Source: Mycobacterium sp. Z3061
GTDB lineage: Bacteria; Actinomycetota; Actinomycetes; Mycobacteriales; Mycobacteriaceae
Length of the DNA: 64,000 bases
Assembly: GCF_031583025.1 (NCBI RefSeq)
Contig: NZ_CP134062.1
Span: 6,421,234-6,485,233, forward strand
Direction: 5' to 3'
The position numbers and the translations under genes are program-made. Positions 34,401-44,673 of this stretch are shown piece after piece. The notes under the pieces were generated by a model. The model saw nothing but the letters and a program-made list of their open reading frames with translations, searched no databases and had not been told where the DNA came from. Each line of letters starts with the position of its first letter. Positions within the stretch are counted from its first letter, which is position 1.

Positions 34401-35041
34401 AAGTTGCTTGCACCGACATTCGCCCACCCGAGCGTGAGTTGCAGCGTCTCCCCGGCGGCGCTCGGAAGTCCGGCGGCAGCCGCGGACCCGGCGGCCAGCT
34501 GGGCCGGCAGACCGGCAAGGGCTTTCAGCGGCTCGGTGAACGGGGCGAGCGCGGCGGCCGCGGCAGAGGCACCGCTGTAGTAGCCGACCATGGCGGCCAC
34601 GTCCTGGGCCCACATCTCCTCATAGACGGCTTCGGCCGCCGCGATGGCCGGTGCATTCTGTCCGAACAGGTTCGAGAGCACCAGTCGCACGAAGCCGGAC
34701 CGGTTTGCCTGGACCGCAAACGGATGGACCGCCGCCGCCACCGCCGACTCGAATACGCCGACCACCGCCTTGGCCTGAACCGCCGCACCCGCAGCCTGGG
34801 TAGCCGCTGAATTCAACCAGCCCGCGTACGGGAGCGCCGCCGTGGCCATCGCCGCAGCCGCCGGCCCCTGCCACGCCTGACTGGTCAGGCCGGCCGTCAC
34901 CGACGTGAAAGATTCTGCAGCCGAGTTCAATTCAGCGGCAAGGCCGTCCCAGGCCAACGCCGCATCCAGCAACGGGCCGGGACCTGCGCCAGTGAAGAGC
35001 CGAAGCGAGTTGATCTCAGGTGGCAGCACTGAAAAATTCAT
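31478..35041 (-). CDS. PPE-MPTR family protein with two internal repeat classes
   Basis: 1187 residues from the ATG of '[15 protein letters not shown]' (a start four codons upstream also exists). Residues 1-180 are the PPE domain with the PPE motif and the W-x-G turn ('[12 protein letters not shown]'). Residues about 215-430 are MPTR repeats of N-x-G-x-G-N-x-G type ('[18 protein letters not shown]'). The rest is a second repeat region built on '[17 protein letters not shown]' (26-residue period) and '[19 protein letters not shown]' (25-residue period), probably a beta-helix. PPE-MPTR proteins are often secreted through ESX-5 and surface exposed. No PE partner is adjacent. H37Rv has no PPE gene between Rv3699 and egtE. 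Confidence 0.93.
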   Translation of the reverse strand: MNFSVLPPEINSLRLFTGAGPGPLLDAALAWDGLAAELNSAAESFTSVTAGLTSQAWQGPAAAAMATAALPYAGWLNSAATQAAGAAVQAKAVVGVFESAVAAAVHPFAVQANRSGFVRLVLSNLFGQNAPAIAAAEAVYEEMWAQDVAAMVGYYSGASAAAAALAPFTEPLKALAGLPAQLAAGSAAAAGLPSAAGETLQLTLGWANVGASNFGFGNVGSGNIGSGNFGISNLGDANIGNFSIGFGNLGTSNIGLGNFGIGNKGLANSGNFNIGFGNTGNNNIGIGLTGDNQFGINLNSGSGNVGLFNSGTGNIGFFNSGHGNYGLFNSGSFNTGIGNSGTVNTGLFNPGTFNTGAFNAGFANTGTYNVGSFNTGDVNPGSYNTGGFNIGNTNTGYSNWGNFNTGALNTGNMNNGIGWTGDQQGGVVVAITTPDIQLPPVDISQILVGAFNTPQISIPPITIPPFTTPANIRILPFDLPTINIPPINIGPFTSPESVLVSAFSLPDITVPPINIGAFLSPIAALSAFETPAIGIPAITIPAYTTPSTITIGSFALPQIGIPAITIPAYTTPANINIGSFALPQIGIPAITIPAYTTPANINIGSFGLPQIGIPSITIPAYTTPANINIGNFALPQIGIPAITVPAYTTPANINIGSFGLPQIGIPAITVPAYQSPALTVGGFNLPSVTTPPIAVPPINLPQVIIPPFQTPTVTVTGWNLPSVTVPQINIPRIQFPNISVPGGNQTLITLDTSFIAAPTYRIDLGTFNINAISLGFTTQGYIEQFSFPSIQIGAMTLPTLNISNAGGNYIIPSIGLSGFNIPSITFNPVQFSGFTLPQIGWPQFSTPALTIPPIQLGSFDLPQVGWPQFSTPALTIPPIQLGSFDLPQVGWPQFSTPALTIPPIQLGSFDLPQVGWPQFSTPALTIPPINLGSFDLPQVGWPQFTTPPLTIPPIELGEIVLPPISWPEFSTPALTIPPISIGDFLLPQLASEAFSLPEIGIPPIALGAFNLPQVIASAFDLPSIGIPNIAIGEFILPQIDFPGFVTPPLVIPPIGVGAFNLPDIYIPSIHLPSQKLFEFQIPPTPGYGNTTDNIFTTSGFFNTGGGNSSGFFNNGSGVSGFFSGNPLGLIGASGYNVFGEGSSGLSVLGSGVSGLGNIGTLPANVSSFVSGLQSIGSNLAGIFLQNY
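32205..32540. repeat. 75-bp tandem repeats inside the PPE gene
   Basis: Units start at 32280, 32355, 32430 and 32505. The first two full units are identical and the third differs at one base; flanking copies are diverged. Each unit encodes a 25-residue beta-helix turn. The near-identity suggests recent duplication, so copy number may vary between strains. Confidence 0.88.
33036..33450. repeat. 78-bp tandem repeats inside the PPE gene
   Basis: About five units of 78 bp (for example the GGCGTCGT landmarks at 33093 and 33171), each encoding a 26-residue turn of the form '[20 protein letters not shown]' plus six residues. Copies are similar but less uniform than the 75-bp array. Confidence 0.82.
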
Positions 35042-35224
35042 CGGCGGAAGCACCCCTTATCACTGGATCGATCGCCAAGCGGCGAATCGCGCGAGCGTTA
35101 AGGAGCCCACCCCTAACGACCCGTTTGCATTCGAAGGCAGAAGTTACTCCACACATGACCAATATGCACGCGGTTCGTACGAAAAATTTTGTGTTACAGG
35201 CGGAGCAAGGTCTCCGGTATGAGT
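35042..35224. other. intergenic region upstream of the PPE gene
   Basis: 183 bp, more AT-rich than its surroundings (for example around 35185-35200). It carries the PPE promoter and the 3' end of the egt operon. I see no clear hairpin terminator or consensus sigma site. Confidence 0.4.
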
Positions 35225-36334
35225 TCAGGTCGAAGCGGTAGCAGCCGTCGCCTCGATCAGCGCTTCGGCGAAAGTTTCCAGGTCTTCCGATGCCGTGTCA
35301 ATATGCGGAGAGATCCGCAGCACCGGGCCGGTCAATTCCATCGGGGCACGTTGCACTCCCGCGTAGGTGGTCAGGATGCGGCGCTCGGCAAGCAACCACT
35401 CCCGCACCTCTTCCGGGTCGGCGCCCTCGGTGGGCGCCAAAGTGGTTATGGCGCTTGGCTCTTCGACCTCTTCGACCACCACCCAGCCGTCAACGTCGGC
35501 CAGCAGCCTGCGCGCGATGCCGCCCAACTCGGCCAGTCGCGCCCGGATCCGCTCCGGGCCGCACGCCAGATGCTCGCCCACCGCTACCGAAAAGCCCACT
35601 CGCGCCGCCACATTCGCCTCACCGAAACCCAGTGGCACCCGCGGGATCAGCTGCTCCATCAGCTCGGGCCGCAACGCCAGCACCCCCACGCCCCGGGGCC
35701 CTGCCATCCATTTCCGCGACGATGAATACGTGGCGTCGGCTCCCACCGCGCAGTCGATCTGCCCCAGCGCCTGCGCGGCGTCCACCACCAACGGCACGCC
35801 GAGCTCGCGGCACAGCTCGGCCATCATCGCCAGCGGCTGCACGGTGCCCCGGTGGCTGGCCACCGGTGTCAGGTGAACCAGGTCGGGCGGGTTGTCTTCC
35901 AGCTCGAACGCCGCATCGTCAATCGCCAGCCGGCCGTCGTCGAGGGCAGGAAGCTGCCGCACCTCGAATCCGTGCGCCTCCATCACCGCCAGGTTGGGCC
36001 CGTACTCGCCGGGCAGGCAGGCCAGCGTGCGCCTGTCCCGTGGCCAACTGCTCAACAGCACATCCAGCGCATTCAACGAGCCGGTGGTGTAAACCACCTC
36101 GGCATCGACCAGGCCGCAGAGCTTCGCGACGGCCGCGCGCCCCGCGTCCAGCACCGTGGCGGCCGCTTCGGCCGCCACGTATCCGCCGACCTCGGATTCG
36201 TGCAGCGCATGCTGGGCTGCCGCGTCGAGTGCCGCCAGGCTCTGCCGCGAGCACGCCGCGCTATCCAGATGCAGCCCGGCTACGGGCGGCCGGGACTGGC
36301 GCCACCGCTGCGCCAGCTGTTCGGGATGGCTCAC
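35225..36334 (-). CDS. egtE: ergothioneine PLP-dependent C-S lyase EgtE
   Basis: 369 residues, fold-type I PLP enzyme of the class V aminotransferase group. It cleaves the hercynyl-cysteine sulfoxide to give ergothioneine. Seen: '[21 protein letters not shown]', '[15 protein letters not shown]', and the PLP Lys in '[19 protein letters not shown]'. Last gene of egtABCDE; its ATG overlaps the egtD stop by 4 bp. Orthologue of Rv3700c. Confidence 0.93.
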   Translation of the reverse strand: MSHPEQLAQRWRQSRPPVAGLHLDSAACSRQSLAALDAAAQHALHESEVGGYVAAEAAATVLDAGRAAVAKLCGLVDAEVVYTTGSLNALDVLLSSWPRDRRTLACLPGEYGPNLAVMEAHGFEVRQLPALDDGRLAIDDAAFELEDNPPDLVHLTPVASHRGTVQPLAMMAELCRELGVPLVVDAAQALGQIDCAVGADATYSSSRKWMAGPRGVGVLALRPELMEQLIPRVPLGFGEANVAARVGFSVAVGEHLACGPERIRARLAELGGIARRLLADVDGWVVVEEVEEPSAITTLAPTEGADPEEVREWLLAERRILTTYAGVQRAPMELTGPVLRISPHIDTASEDLETFAEALIEATAATAST

Positions 36335-37296
36335 TTGGCGGCCAGCGACAGGCCGAAATCACCCGCCTCGTCGGTCCACCAACGGATCCTCCGCAACCCT
36401 GCGGCGGACAGCTCGTCGCTCACCGCGTCCGGGCGGAATTTGCACGATACCTCGGTGATCATCTCCTCGCCGGCGCCGAAGTCGACGGTCAGGTCCAGCG
36501 CGTCGACACGTACCCGCTGGGGACGGGTGGAGCGCAGCCACATTTCGATGCGCTCCTCGTCGCTGTTCCAGCGCGCGACGTGTTCGAACGAGTCGACGTC
36601 GAAATCCGCGTCGAGTTGCCGGTTGATCACCGCAAGCACGTTGAGGTTGAACCGCGCCGTCACGCCGGCCGCGTCGTCGTATGCCCGTACCAGCCGGCCG
36701 GTGTCCTTCACCAGGTCGGTACCCAGCAGCAAACTGTCCCCGGGCTGCATCACCGCGGACAGCGAGGCGAGGAAGTCGGCGCGAGGCTCCGGCGTCAGGT
36801 TCCCGATCGTCGAGCCCAGAAACACGAACAGCCGCCGCCCACCACTGGGTATTTCGGCCAGGTGCTCCTCGAAATCACCACAGACCGCGCTGATTTCGAC
36901 ACCTGGATACTCGTGCTGGATGGCACGGGCGGCCGCCGACAAAACGCTGGCATCGACGTCGAACGGTACGAAGCTGCGCAACGACGCACGGTCGCGCAGT
37001 GCATCGAGCAGCAACCGGGTCTTCTCGGATGTCCCGCTGCCCAGCTCGACCAGGGTGTCGGCCTGGCTTGCCGCGGCGATCTCGGCGGCGCGGGCACGCA
37101 GGATCTCGGCCTCGGCGCGCGTCGGGTAGTACTCCGGCAGCCTGGTGATCTGGTCGAACAGGTCGCTGCCGGCCGCATCATAAAACCACTTGGGCGGCAA
37201 CGATTTCGGCTGCTGTTGCAGGCCCACGAAGACGTCGCGGCGCAGTGCGTGCAACGCGGAGTCCTCGGCCAGATGGTTGGACAGCGTGAGCGTCAT
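36331..37296 (-). CDS. egtD: histidine N-alpha-trimethyltransferase EgtD
   Basis: 321 residues, matching the EgtD family length. It trimethylates L-histidine to hercynine with SAM. Seen: '[29 protein letters not shown]' (family signature), SAM motif '[20 protein letters not shown]', '[22 protein letters not shown]'. ATG shares one base with the egtC stop. Known in M. tuberculosis to be negatively regulated by phosphorylation; this cannot be judged here. Confidence 0.95.
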   Translation of the reverse strand: MTLTLSNHLAEDSALHALRRDVFVGLQQQPKSLPPKWFYDAAGSDLFDQITRLPEYYPTRAEAEILRARAAEIAAASQADTLVELGSGTSEKTRLLLDALRDRASLRSFVPFDVDASVLSAAARAIQHEYPGVEISAVCGDFEEHLAEIPSGGRRLFVFLGSTIGNLTPEPRADFLASLSAVMQPGDSLLLGTDLVKDTGRLVRAYDDAAGVTARFNLNVLAVINRQLDADFDVDSFEHVARWNSDEERIEMWLRSTRPQRVRVDALDLTVDFGAGEEMITEVSCKFRPDAVSDELSAAGLRRIRWWTDEAGDFGLSLAAK

Positions 37297-38003
37297 CAGG
37301 ATCCTTTCGAGCGGTTCAACGCAGTCAATTCGACGCGATCGCCGTTGACTTCCACCAGGTGCCGGTCGGGTATGTCTTCCCAGTCCGGGTCGTCGTCGTA
37401 GGGTTCGCTGGCCAGCACCACGCCGTCAGCACGGCGCAGGATCGACAAGGTGTCTCCCCACGCCGTAGCAATCAGCCGAGAACCGTTGGCGGCCATGATG
37501 TTCAGCCGGGCCAGCGGATCGGCGGCACCCACCTCGACGATGGTGTCGCCCAGCGCGTCCAGGCCGCGGTCGAAGATGGTGGCGGCCAGAACCGCACTGT
37601 CGCAGACAGATTCGGCCGTGGCAGTGAGTGGTAAAACGGCGCGGTCGACAACGCCGTTGTGCGACAACAGCCACCGCCCATCGGTGAACGGTGCGGTGGC
37701 GCTGGCTTCGAGCGGCATGCCCACGGTCGCGGAGCGCACCGCGGCGACGACGCAATGACTCCGCAGCACCGGCGCAACCGACTCGAACGAGACGTCACCC
37801 CACAGCGGCGCGGGGCTGCGCCAGCGTCGCGGCGCGGGGTCCGGGCAGTCGTCAAAGAAGCCGACGCCCCACCCGTCGGCGTTCATCAGGCCGTGTTTCT
37901 GCCGGCGCGGGGCGTATGACTGCACCCGCAGACCCTGCGGTGGGTCCAGGACCAGTGAGGAGACGCTGACCGGTGCACCGAGCCAGCCCAGATGACGACA
38001 CAT
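37296..38003 (-). CDS. egtC: gamma-glutamyl hydrolase EgtC
   Basis: 235 residues. Class II glutamine amidotransferase-type Ntn hydrolase with the catalytic Cys directly after Met ('[20 protein letters not shown]'), '[15 protein letters not shown]', '[13 protein letters not shown]' and '[15 protein letters not shown]'. It removes glutamate from gamma-glutamyl-hercynylcysteine sulfoxide. The ATG overlaps the egtB stop by one base (TGATG), which fixes the start although the frame stays open upstream. Confidence 0.94.
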   Translation of the reverse strand: MCRHLGWLGAPVSVSSLVLDPPQGLRVQSYAPRRQKHGLMNADGWGVGFFDDCPDPAPRRWRSPAPLWGDVSFESVAPVLRSHCVVAAVRSATVGMPLEASATAPFTDGRWLLSHNGVVDRAVLPLTATAESVCDSAVLAATIFDRGLDALGDTIVEVGAADPLARLNIMAANGSRLIATAWGDTLSILRRADGVVLASEPYDDDPDWEDIPDRHLVEVNGDRVELTALNRSKGS

Positions 38004-39274
38004 CAGGCGTCCCAGGCCAACCGGACACCCGAGAAGATCTGCCGACGGTAGGGATGGTCCCAATTGCGGAAGCTGGGACGCAGGATGGACTGTTCGACTG
38101 CCCAAGAGCCGCCGCGCAGCACCCGGTAGTCGCCGTCGAAGAAGGGCTGGGAGTAGCGCTCGTAGATCATCGGCACGAATCCCGGCCAGGGACGCAGCGG
38201 CGAGCTGGTCCATTCCCATACGTCGCCCAGCAGCTGCTCGACGCCGTACGCCGACGCACCGGCCGGGTATGCGCCGACGGGCGCGGGCCGTAGCGCGGTG
38301 CCACCCAGATTGGCGCGCTCGGGCGTCGGCGGCTGGTCGCCCCAGGGGTAGCGCCTCCGGGAGTTGGCCGCCGGATCCCAGGCGCACGCCTTCTCCCACT
38401 CCACCTCGGTGGGCAGCCGGGCGCCCACCCAGGCGGCGTAAGCCTCGGCCTCGAAATAGGAGACGTGCTGCACCGGCTCGTCGCCAGGGATGTCCTCGAT
38501 GTAGCCGAACCGGGCGCGGGTGCCGGCGTTCCAGAACTGCGGGGCGTTCAGGCCGGCCTGCTGTCGATGCTGCCACCCGCGTTCGGACCACCACCGCGGC
38601 TGCGCGTAGCCCCCGTCGTCGATGAAGGCGCGCCATTCGGCGTTGGTGACGGGTACCCGTCCGATCCGGAAGCTGGGCACCTCAACGGTGTGGGCAGGCC
38701 GCTCGTTGTCCAGCGAGTAGGGCTCGGTGGCGGCGTCGACGCCCAGAACGAACGGCCCGCCGGGCACCAGAACCGACGTTCCTGCCAGGTCGGGCCGTCC
38801 GGCGGGGACCTCCGAGGTCTCCTGCAACAGCGGCGCGCCGGTACGCAGGTTCAATGCCTGAAGCATGGTCTCGCCGTGTTGATTTTCGTGGCTTATGACC
38901 AGTCCGAACTGGAAGTCTCCCGCGTCCGCCGGCAGAGCGTCCAACGCGTCCAATGCGGCATCGCGGACCGTGCGGCAGAACGACCGCGCCTGGGCCGGCG
39001 ACAGCAGCGGAAGGTCCACCCGGCTGGCGCGCGAGTGCACGAACGCGTCGTAGAGTCCTTCGATCTCCGGAGGCAGCATGCCCGGCCGATCCGGGTTGCC
39101 GCCGCGCAGCAACCACAGGTCTTCCTGTTGACCGATATGCGCCAGGTCCCACACGAGTGGGCTCATCAGCGGGTCGTACTGCCGGCGAAGTTCGTCGTCG
39201 TCGAAATCCACCAGCCGCAACGTCCGCGCGCGGGCCCGCTCCAGATCGCCGGCCAACTGCTCTCGTGCTGTCAC
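38003..39274 (-). CDS. egtB: hercynine oxygenase EgtB
   Basis: 423 residues: N-terminal DinB-like helical domain with the iron-site motif 'HENQHGET' (HxxxHxE) and the early ligand His in '[18 protein letters not shown]', and a C-terminal FGE-sulfatase domain ('[12 protein letters not shown]', '[19 protein letters not shown]', '[18 protein letters not shown]', '[11 protein letters not shown]'). It couples hercynine with gamma-glutamylcysteine using non-haem iron and O2. The GTG start overlaps the egtA stop (GTGA); upstream codons in frame lie within egtA. Confidence 0.95.
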   Translation of the reverse strand: MTAREQLAGDLERARARTLRLVDFDDDELRRQYDPLMSPLVWDLAHIGQQEDLWLLRGGNPDRPGMLPPEIEGLYDAFVHSRASRVDLPLLSPAQARSFCRTVRDAALDALDALPADAGDFQFGLVISHENQHGETMLQALNLRTGAPLLQETSEVPAGRPDLAGTSVLVPGGPFVLGVDAATEPYSLDNERPAHTVEVPSFRIGRVPVTNAEWRAFIDDGGYAQPRWWSERGWQHRQQAGLNAPQFWNAGTRARFGYIEDIPGDEPVQHVSYFEAEAYAAWVGARLPTEVEWEKACAWDPAANSRRRYPWGDQPPTPERANLGGTALRPAPVGAYPAGASAYGVEQLLGDVWEWTSSPLRPWPGFVPMIYERYSQPFFDGDYRVLRGGSWAVEQSILRPSFRNWDHPYRRQIFSGVRLAWDA

Positions 39275-40566
39275 TGCTCCCCTTGCGCCGCGCGGGCGGC
39301 CTGCGCGACCGTGGCGGCGATTCCATGTTCGATGACGCGGTCGGAGAAGTCGTCGGCCGGACATCGTCCGGTTTCGACGTTGAGCATCAATTGCTGCATC
39401 GTGTCGGCGAGTTCGGCCGGAGCCCGCTCGGCGGCGATGGACAGGCACCGGTTGGCGGCCGCGTAGAGCCGCCGATCGCGCAGGCCCAGCCGCGCTGCGG
39501 TGTCCCAGGAGGTGGCGACCGGTTCGACGGCCTCGGCGGCCAGGTCAGCGGCGGCCGGATCGTCGAGCAGGGTCGTCAGCGTGAAGACCAGCGCGGGCCA
39601 GACCGCGTCGGGAACGCTGTCGAGGTAGCGGATCTCCAGCCACTGCCGCGGCCGCACCGGCGGGAACAACGTGGTCAGGTGATATTCCAGGTCGGCGATG
39701 GTGGGGCGGCGGTCGCCGAGCAGCACCCGGCCGTCCACCCAGTCGGTGAACGGCACGTAATACGTGACCGCCGTCGCGTCCGGAGCATGGACCATCATCA
39801 CGGGCGCCTTCAGCGCGTACCGGGCCCAGTCGGTGCCGGGATCGTCCCCGCTGACTCCCAGCACGGGGCCACATCGCGCCGAGTCCATTTGACCCCACAC
39901 CCACTGCCGGGTGGACTGCCAACCGGAGAACTCGCCGGCCAGCATCGGGGAGTTCGCCGCGATGGCGATCATCGTCGGACCCAGCGCGTGCGCCAGGCGT
40001 ACCCGATCGGCCCAGCCCGCCTGCGGTCCCGCGTCCAGGTTGAGCTGGATCGACGCCGTCGAAGTCATCATCGCCGCGCCAGCCGATCCACTGTCGCTGG
40101 CGGCGAAGAACTGTTCCATGGCGCGATACCGGGCTCCCGGGTTGATCCGCTCCGGCGACCGCAGCGGGTCTGCGCCCAAGAAGACCAAACCCAGACCAGC
40201 CTCGGCCAGCGCGCTCCTCAGCACGACCTGGTCGCCGGCCATCGCATCGATAGCGGGCAGCACGCCGTCGGCGGGCGGACCCGAGAGTTCGACGGCACCA
40301 CCGGGCTCCACGGTGACGGCGCTGCCGCCCGGCAGCGGTTTGAGCCACTTCAGCACGGCGCTGATCTCGTCCCAGCTCGGCCGGCGCAGCGGATCGGCCG
40401 GATCGAAGCAGTGCGCCTCCAGTTCCAGACCGACGCGTCCCACCGGTCCATCGACAAGACAGCCTTCGGAGATGTGCTTCGCGACGGCGGCCGAGCTGGT
40501 CAGCTCGGCGTTGGCCACATCGATGTCGTCCAGCTGCGGGCCCGCGGTAGCGGCGATGCGCGTCAT
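39271..40566 (-). CDS. egtA: glutamate-cysteine ligase EgtA
   Basis: 431 residues; makes the gamma-glutamylcysteine used by EgtB. Seen: '[20 protein letters not shown]', '[18 protein letters not shown]', '[15 protein letters not shown]', '[20 protein letters not shown]'. Orthologue of Rv3704c (gshA). First gene of the five-gene ergothioneine operon; all junctions downstream overlap by 1-4 bp, which argues for stoichiometric expression. ATG start. Confidence 0.95.
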   Translation of the reverse strand: MTRIAATAGPQLDDIDVANAELTSSAAVAKHISEGCLVDGPVGRVGLELEAHCFDPADPLRRPSWDEISAVLKWLKPLPGGSAVTVEPGGAVELSGPPADGVLPAIDAMAGDQVVLRSALAEAGLGLVFLGADPLRSPERINPGARYRAMEQFFAASDSGSAGAAMMTSTASIQLNLDAGPQAGWADRVRLAHALGPTMIAIAANSPMLAGEFSGWQSTRQWVWGQMDSARCGPVLGVSGDDPGTDWARYALKAPVMMVHAPDATAVTYYVPFTDWVDGRVLLGDRRPTIADLEYHLTTLFPPVRPRQWLEIRYLDSVPDAVWPALVFTLTTLLDDPAAADLAAEAVEPVATSWDTAARLGLRDRRLYAAANRCLSIAAERAPAELADTMQQLMLNVETGRCPADDFSDRVIEHGIAATVAQAARAAQGEQ

Positions 40567-40703
40567 TTCACGATCCCTCCGGGGCAGCTGGATGCGCAGC
40601 TATCGAAACGATAACCACCATCACTTCATCTTCCAGAGAGCACCGACATATTCCCGACCTTTTCAGCTGCACGAGGGAGATGGATACCCAATTCTCGCCT
40701 CGG

Positions 40704-41342
40704 CTACTGGCCCAGCGCGTTCTGCATCGCCCCGGCCAACACATTGACCGCCGGGCCGGCGTTGCCAGATTGGCAGACCTTGGCCTGGAGCAACACGTTT
40801 TCACGCAGCCGGGTTTGAACGAAGCACCGGCGATCGGTTCCCGCCTCCTGCTTGGTCCAATTCGCGTCGGTGGCCCCGGCCGGGCCGCCGGAGAACGACC
40901 ACACCTGGGTGGTGCCGTTGTCCAGATGCATCGGGGTGGTCTGACCCGAGCAACCCACCGTGCGATCGACGACACGGTGGAAAGCCCGGTCGGCCGCGTC
41001 GTTGGTAGCGAAGACTCCGACCGCCTGCTTGACGAGGTGATTCTGGTCGCTGGCCGACGTCTGCGCGGTGGCCCCGTTGAACGCTGCCAGGTCGGGGTCG
41101 TTATACACCTCGGGCAGGCCGATCTCAGCCCAGTTGTTACAGACCGGCAGATCCACCGAGTAGGCCTGGAACGGCTCGGTGAACACTGCTTCCCACCCCA
41201 TCGGGGCGCCGACGATGTTGCCGACCGATCCTTTGCCGAGCACGGCGTAGGACACCACTCCCGGTTCCGACGGATGGGCCGCAGCGCTGGCCGCGCCGCC
41301 GATGGCCAGGCCGATGCCCACCGCTGTGACGGCAAGCCGCAT
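40704..41342 (-). CDS. exported PknH-sensor-like protein (Rv3705c homologue)
   Basis: 212 residues from the ATG 'MRLAVTAVGIGLAIGGAASAAAHP', a signal peptide. The mature domain is of the PknH extracellular sensor type with four Cys ('LPVCNNWAEIGLPEVYNDPD', 'RTVGCSGQT', 'RRCFVQTRL', 'AKVCQSGNA') that form two disulfides in the family. Ligand unknown. It lies 137 bp upstream of egtA on the same strand, so it may be cotranscribed at low level or use its own terminator. Confidence 0.87.
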   Translation of the reverse strand: MRLAVTAVGIGLAIGGAASAAAHPSEPGVVSYAVLGKGSVGNIVGAPMGWEAVFTEPFQAYSVDLPVCNNWAEIGLPEVYNDPDLAAFNGATAQTSASDQNHLVKQAVGVFATNDAADRAFHRVVDRTVGCSGQTTPMHLDNGTTQVWSFSGGPAGATDANWTKQEAGTDRRCFVQTRLRENVLLQAKVCQSGNAGPAVNVLAGAMQNALGQ

Positions 41343-41347
41343 CCGGC

Positions 41348-41776
41348 TTAGACCCGGGCCGAGACGGTGACGTCGACGTTGCCCTTGGTGGCCTTGGAGT
41401 ACGGGCACACCTGGTGGGCCTGGTGGACCAGGTCGTCGGCCGTGCCCTGCTCGAGCCCTGGCAGGTGGCCGACGATCGCGCCGGTGAGCCCGAACCCTCC
41501 GTCGGGGTCCTTGCCGAACCCGATCTCGACCGTGACGTCGGTGGCGTCATCCAGCTTGACCTTCGCCTTGCCCGCCACCAACCTCAGCGCACCCAGGAAG
41601 CAGGCGGCGTAGCCGGCGGCGAACAACTGCTCGGGGTTGGTGCCCTCGCCGTTGCCGCCCATCGCCTTCGGCGGGCGGGTGTCCAGGTCGACGCGACCGT
41701 CGTCCGACTTGACGTGGCCGTCGCGGCCGCCGCCCGTCGCCGTGGCTGCCGTGGTGTAAACGACTTCGATGCTCAT
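41348..41776 (-). CDS. ohr: organic hydroperoxide resistance protein Ohr
   Basis: 142 residues of the Ohr/OsmC family, a thiol peroxidase that reduces organic hydroperoxides. Both catalytic Cys are present ('FAAGYAACFLGALRLVAG' and 'HQVCPYSKATKGNVDV'), with 'GTNPEQLFAAGYAACF' being the Ohr signature. The start is the ATG of 'MSIEVVYTTAATATGGGRDG'. It sits between the Rv3705c homologue and a catalase gene, an insertion relative to H37Rv. No OhrR regulator is adjacent. Confidence 0.94.
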   Translation of the reverse strand: MSIEVVYTTAATATGGGRDGHVKSDDGRVDLDTRPPKAMGGNGEGTNPEQLFAAGYAACFLGALRLVAGKAKVKLDDATDVTVEIGFGKDPDGGFGLTGAIVGHLPGLEQGTADDLVHQAHQVCPYSKATKGNVDVTVSARV

Positions 41777-41804
41777 GGGCTCGATCATGCCAGCCGCGAC
41801 CGTG

Positions 41805-43253
41805 TCAGCCGAGGTTCGCCCGGACCCCCTCTTCGACCTTCTTACCCAGATCGGGGTCCACATTGCGCCAGTACTCGAAGACCCGGGACAGCACCGGCTC
41901 CTTCACACCCTTGGATACATGTCCAATGATGTTGTGAGCCAACCTATCCCGCGCTTCGTCGTCGAGAACCTCGCGGACCAGCGTGCCGGCCTGGCTCCAG
42001 TCGTCATCGTCGGGACGCAACGTGTAGGCCGCGCGAATCATTTCGCCGTCGGCCTGCCAGCGCACCTCGGCAGCACGCGCCGGATCTGCGTGCGGGCCGC
42101 CGAAAGAGTTGGGCGCGTACACCGGATCGGTCGCGTTCTTGATCCGCATGGCCCCGTCTTTGGAGTAGCTGTTGACCTCCACCTTCGGCGTATTGACCGG
42201 AATCTGTTTGTAATTCGTGCCGAGCCGGGCCCGGTGTGCATCGGAGTAGGAGAAGCCGCGCGCGAGCAACATCTTGTCGGGGCTCAGGCCGGTGCCGGGG
42301 ACGATGTTGTTCGGTTCGAAGGCCGCCTGCTCGATTTCGGTGTGATAGTCGGTGACGTTGCGAGTCAGCGTCAGCTTGCCGACGTCGATCAGCGGGTAGT
42401 CGCCGTGCGGCCACACCTTGGTCAGGTCAAAGGGGTTGTAGCGGTAGGTCTTTGCCTCCTCGAACGGCATGATCTGCATCTTGAGCGTCCAACTCGGGAA
42501 GTCGCCGCCTTCGATGGTTTCGTACAGATCGCGCTGGTGGTAGTCGCCGTCCTCGCCGGCCAACCGGTCGGCGTCCTCCTGGGTCAGGTAATCGACCCCC
42601 TGGTCGCTGATGAAGTGGTACTTCACCCAGAAGATCTCGCCGGCAGCGTTGATCCAGCTGTAGGTGTGGCTGCTGTAGCCGTTCATGTGGCGCCAGGTCT
42701 TGGGGATGCCGCGGTCGCCCATCAGCCAGGTCACCTGGTGCGCCGACTCCGGCACCAGAGTCCAGAAGTCCCACTGCATCGTGTGGTCGCGCAGATTGGT
42801 TGCCTGCATCCGCTTCTGGGAGCGGATGAAGTGCTGGAACTTCATCGGGTCGCGGATGAAGAACACCGGCGTGTTGTTGCCGACCATGTCGAAGTTGCCC
42901 TCCGACGTGTAGAACTTCAGCGCGAAGCCGCGCGGGTCGCGCCAGGTGTCTGGGCTGCCCCGCTCGCCCGCCACCGTGGAGAACCTGATCAGGGTGTCGG
43001 TCTTGGTGCCAGGCTGAAACACCGCCGCCCTGGTGTACTTGCTGACGTCATTAGTGACCTCGAAGTGGCCGAAGGCGCCACCGCCCTTGGCATGCGGTTG
43101 GCGCTCGGGGATGCGTTCCCGGTTGAACTGCGCCATCTGCTCAATGAGGTAGTGGTCCTGCAGCAGAATCGGGCCGTCGGGACCCAGGGTCAACGACTGC
43201 TCGTCGCTCGGGGCGGGGCTGCCGCCGTCTGTGGTGGTGTAGCGTTCCGTCAT
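41805..43253 (-). CDS. katE: monofunctional haem catalase
   Basis: 482 residues, small-subunit (clade 3) catalase. Catalytic His in '[19 protein letters not shown]', catalytic Asn in '[19 protein letters not shown]', '[20 protein letters not shown]', proximal haem region '[22 protein letters not shown]'. The ATG '[11 protein letters not shown]' has GAGGAG 9 nt upstream. H37Rv lacks a monofunctional catalase, having only KatG, so this is an accessory peroxide defence gene placed beside ohr and the ergothioneine operon. Confidence 0.95.
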   Translation of the reverse strand: MTERYTTTDGGSPAPSDEQSLTLGPDGPILLQDHYLIEQMAQFNRERIPERQPHAKGGGAFGHFEVTNDVSKYTRAAVFQPGTKTDTLIRFSTVAGERGSPDTWRDPRGFALKFYTSEGNFDMVGNNTPVFFIRDPMKFQHFIRSQKRMQATNLRDHTMQWDFWTLVPESAHQVTWLMGDRGIPKTWRHMNGYSSHTYSWINAAGEIFWVKYHFISDQGVDYLTQEDADRLAGEDGDYHQRDLYETIEGGDFPSWTLKMQIMPFEEAKTYRYNPFDLTKVWPHGDYPLIDVGKLTLTRNVTDYHTEIEQAAFEPNNIVPGTGLSPDKMLLARGFSYSDAHRARLGTNYKQIPVNTPKVEVNSYSKDGAMRIKNATDPVYAPNSFGGPHADPARAAEVRWQADGEMIRAAYTLRPDDDDWSQAGTLVREVLDDEARDRLAHNIIGHVSKGVKEPVLSRVFEYWRNVDPDLGKKVEEGVRANLG

Positions 43254-43348
43254 TTTTCGCAATCTCCTCTACCTGAACAATCGAAAAACCAAGCGTCTGC
43301 GGAAAACTCGATTCACTCGCTGGTTCCCCGCTACGCGCCGAGGCGAAA

Positions 43349-43768
43349 CTAGGGACGACTGGGCGCGGTGCTGGGTGCCGGCGGTGCGGAGGTCGGCGTC
43401 TGCCCGGGGCTCGCGCCAGGTGGGACGGCACCGGGGCCACCCGGGCCACCCGGGAATCCGGGTGCCATGCCCGGAGGAGGGGGTCCACCCGGGTAGCGGA
43501 ACTGCCAGCCGGGACCGCCGTATCCGCCGGGACCGTCGGGGTGGAACATGCCATGGTGGTGGTGACGGTGGTAGTAGCCATGTCCGCCCCCGAAGATCAT
43601 GGCAGCGGTGAACAGCAGGGTGGATGCGATGAACACGATGCCGGCGACGATCACCACCCACGCCGCGACCACGTAAAGGCGCGGCGGCTTCTCCCGGTAC
43701 ACCGGCCTGGGCGGCGGTGCGGTGGCGACCGGAGCCGGTGGAACTGGGGATTCGGGTGTTTCAGTCAT
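43349..43768 (-). CDS. Pro/Gly/His-rich single-pass membrane protein (Rv3706c family, copy 1)
   Basis: 139 residues: Pro-rich N-terminus ('PPAPVATAPPPRPVYREKPP'), one transmembrane helix ('LYVVAAWVVIVAGIVFIASTLLFTAAMIF'), a His cluster ('GHGYYHRHHHHGMFH') and a long Pro/Gly tail. Tandem paralogue of the next gene, sharing the 'AAWVxIVAGIVFI' helix. The His cluster could bind metal, but this is inference. ATG start. Confidence 0.78.
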   Translation of the reverse strand: MTETPESPVPPAPVATAPPPRPVYREKPPRLYVVAAWVVIVAGIVFIASTLLFTAAMIFGGGHGYYHRHHHHGMFHPDGPGGYGGPGWQFRYPGGPPPPGMAPGFPGGPGGPGAVPPGASPGQTPTSAPPAPSTAPSRP

Positions 43769-43838
43769 ACCTTCGAATATGGTCCAGCCCAGGAGCAGCG
43801 TAAAGGGGCGCGGTCACAAAGTTGCCGTGAATTGATGA

Positions 43839-43869
43839 AGCCCGGCGCTCGCGGTTTGAGCGCCGGGCT
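43839..43869 (-). terminator. hairpin terminator between the tandem membrane protein genes
   Basis: AGCCCGGCGCTC (43839-43850) and GAGCGCCGGGCT (43858-43869) form a perfect 12-bp stem with a 7-nt loop, 15 bp past the stop of the gene ending at 43885 and followed on the minus strand by a mildly T-rich stretch. Confidence 0.75.
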
Positions 43870-43884
43870 GTTAGCGGAGTGCGT

Positions 43885-44253
43885 TCAGCGACCAGGTGTG
43901 GGCGAAGGCGTGACGGACGGGCTGACCGAGGACGGAACCTGGGCGGGTCCGCCGGGTCCGGTGCCCGGGCCGACCTGCTGCTGGCCCCCATTGGTGGGGA
44001 ATCCCGAGCGGTGCATCATCGCCGGGTGGTGCTTGTGGTGCCGGTGGTGTCCCCCGCCATGCCCGGCGGCCAGGCCCAGCCGGAACCCGGTGAAGAAAAT
44101 GACCGAGACGATGAACACGATCCCGGCGACGATGGCTACCCATGCAGCGGCCTTGAAGACCTTGGGTGTCCGGTGTTCAACCCGCTCAGCGGGCGGTGGT
44201 GGTGCTACTGCGGTCGAAGTCCGCGCAGTGGGGGTGTCAGAAATTTCGCTCAT
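43885..44253 (-). CDS. Pro/His-rich single-pass membrane protein (Rv3706c family, copy 2)
   Basis: 122 residues: Pro-rich N-terminus, one helix ('KAAAWVAIVAGIVFIVSVIFFTGFRLG'), a His cluster ('GHGGGHHRHHKHHPAMMH') and a Pro/Ser tail. Orthologous in position to Rv3706c; the neighbouring gene is a second copy. Each copy has its own promoter region, and a strong hairpin separates them. Function unknown. ATG start. Confidence 0.8.
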   Translation of the reverse strand: MSEISDTPTARTSTAVAPPPPAERVEHRTPKVFKAAAWVAIVAGIVFIVSVIFFTGFRLGLAAGHGGGHHRHHKHHPAMMHRSGFPTNGGQQQVGPGTGPGGPAQVPSSVSPSVTPSPTPGR

Positions 44254-44331
44254 GCCACGAATGATCAGGGCCGAACAGTAGTGACCGCTATGCGCTGGTT
44301 ATGTACCAGCTGTGAGCGTCGAAACCACGTC

Positions 44332-44613
44332 TCACCTGGCCGAACCCGGAACGCTGGACAGCGCCTTGGCCGCGACGGCACCCTCTCGCCACGACGATGG
44401 ATGCCGGCGGATCGCCGCGTCAACCTCGACTGCCTGCCGTCGTGCGGCACGCCACCTGTGATGAGACTGCAGGGCGATGACGTTCGTCTCCGGAGCTACC
44501 GCCATGGCTCTGATCCCTTCGCAGGTGTTGCACTTCCATTCGAACAGGCAGCTGGGCGAGCCGATAGGGACCGAAGTCCTCACTGTCACTGAAAAGAGAT
44601 CTCTTCTCGACAT
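44332..44613 (-). CDS. possible small hypothetical protein
   Basis: A 93-codon frame in an otherwise empty 420-bp gap. The product ('LFEWKCNTCEGIRAMAVAPE', then 'NVIALQSHH') has a plausible composition with a C-x2-C pair, but there is no clear ribosome site and the frame continues open upstream as a shadow of the DUF732 gene. Listed so the gap is not left blank; it may be non-coding. Confidence 0.3.
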   Translation of the reverse strand: MSRRDLFSVTVRTSVPIGSPSCLFEWKCNTCEGIRAMAVAPETNVIALQSHHRWRAARRQAVEVDAAIRRHPSSWREGAVAAKALSSVPGSAR

Positions 44614-44673
44614 TCGGGCAATCAGGCGACAATCAGCCTGATTCACGGGCTCTACCTGCGGGTATAGCCCGAT

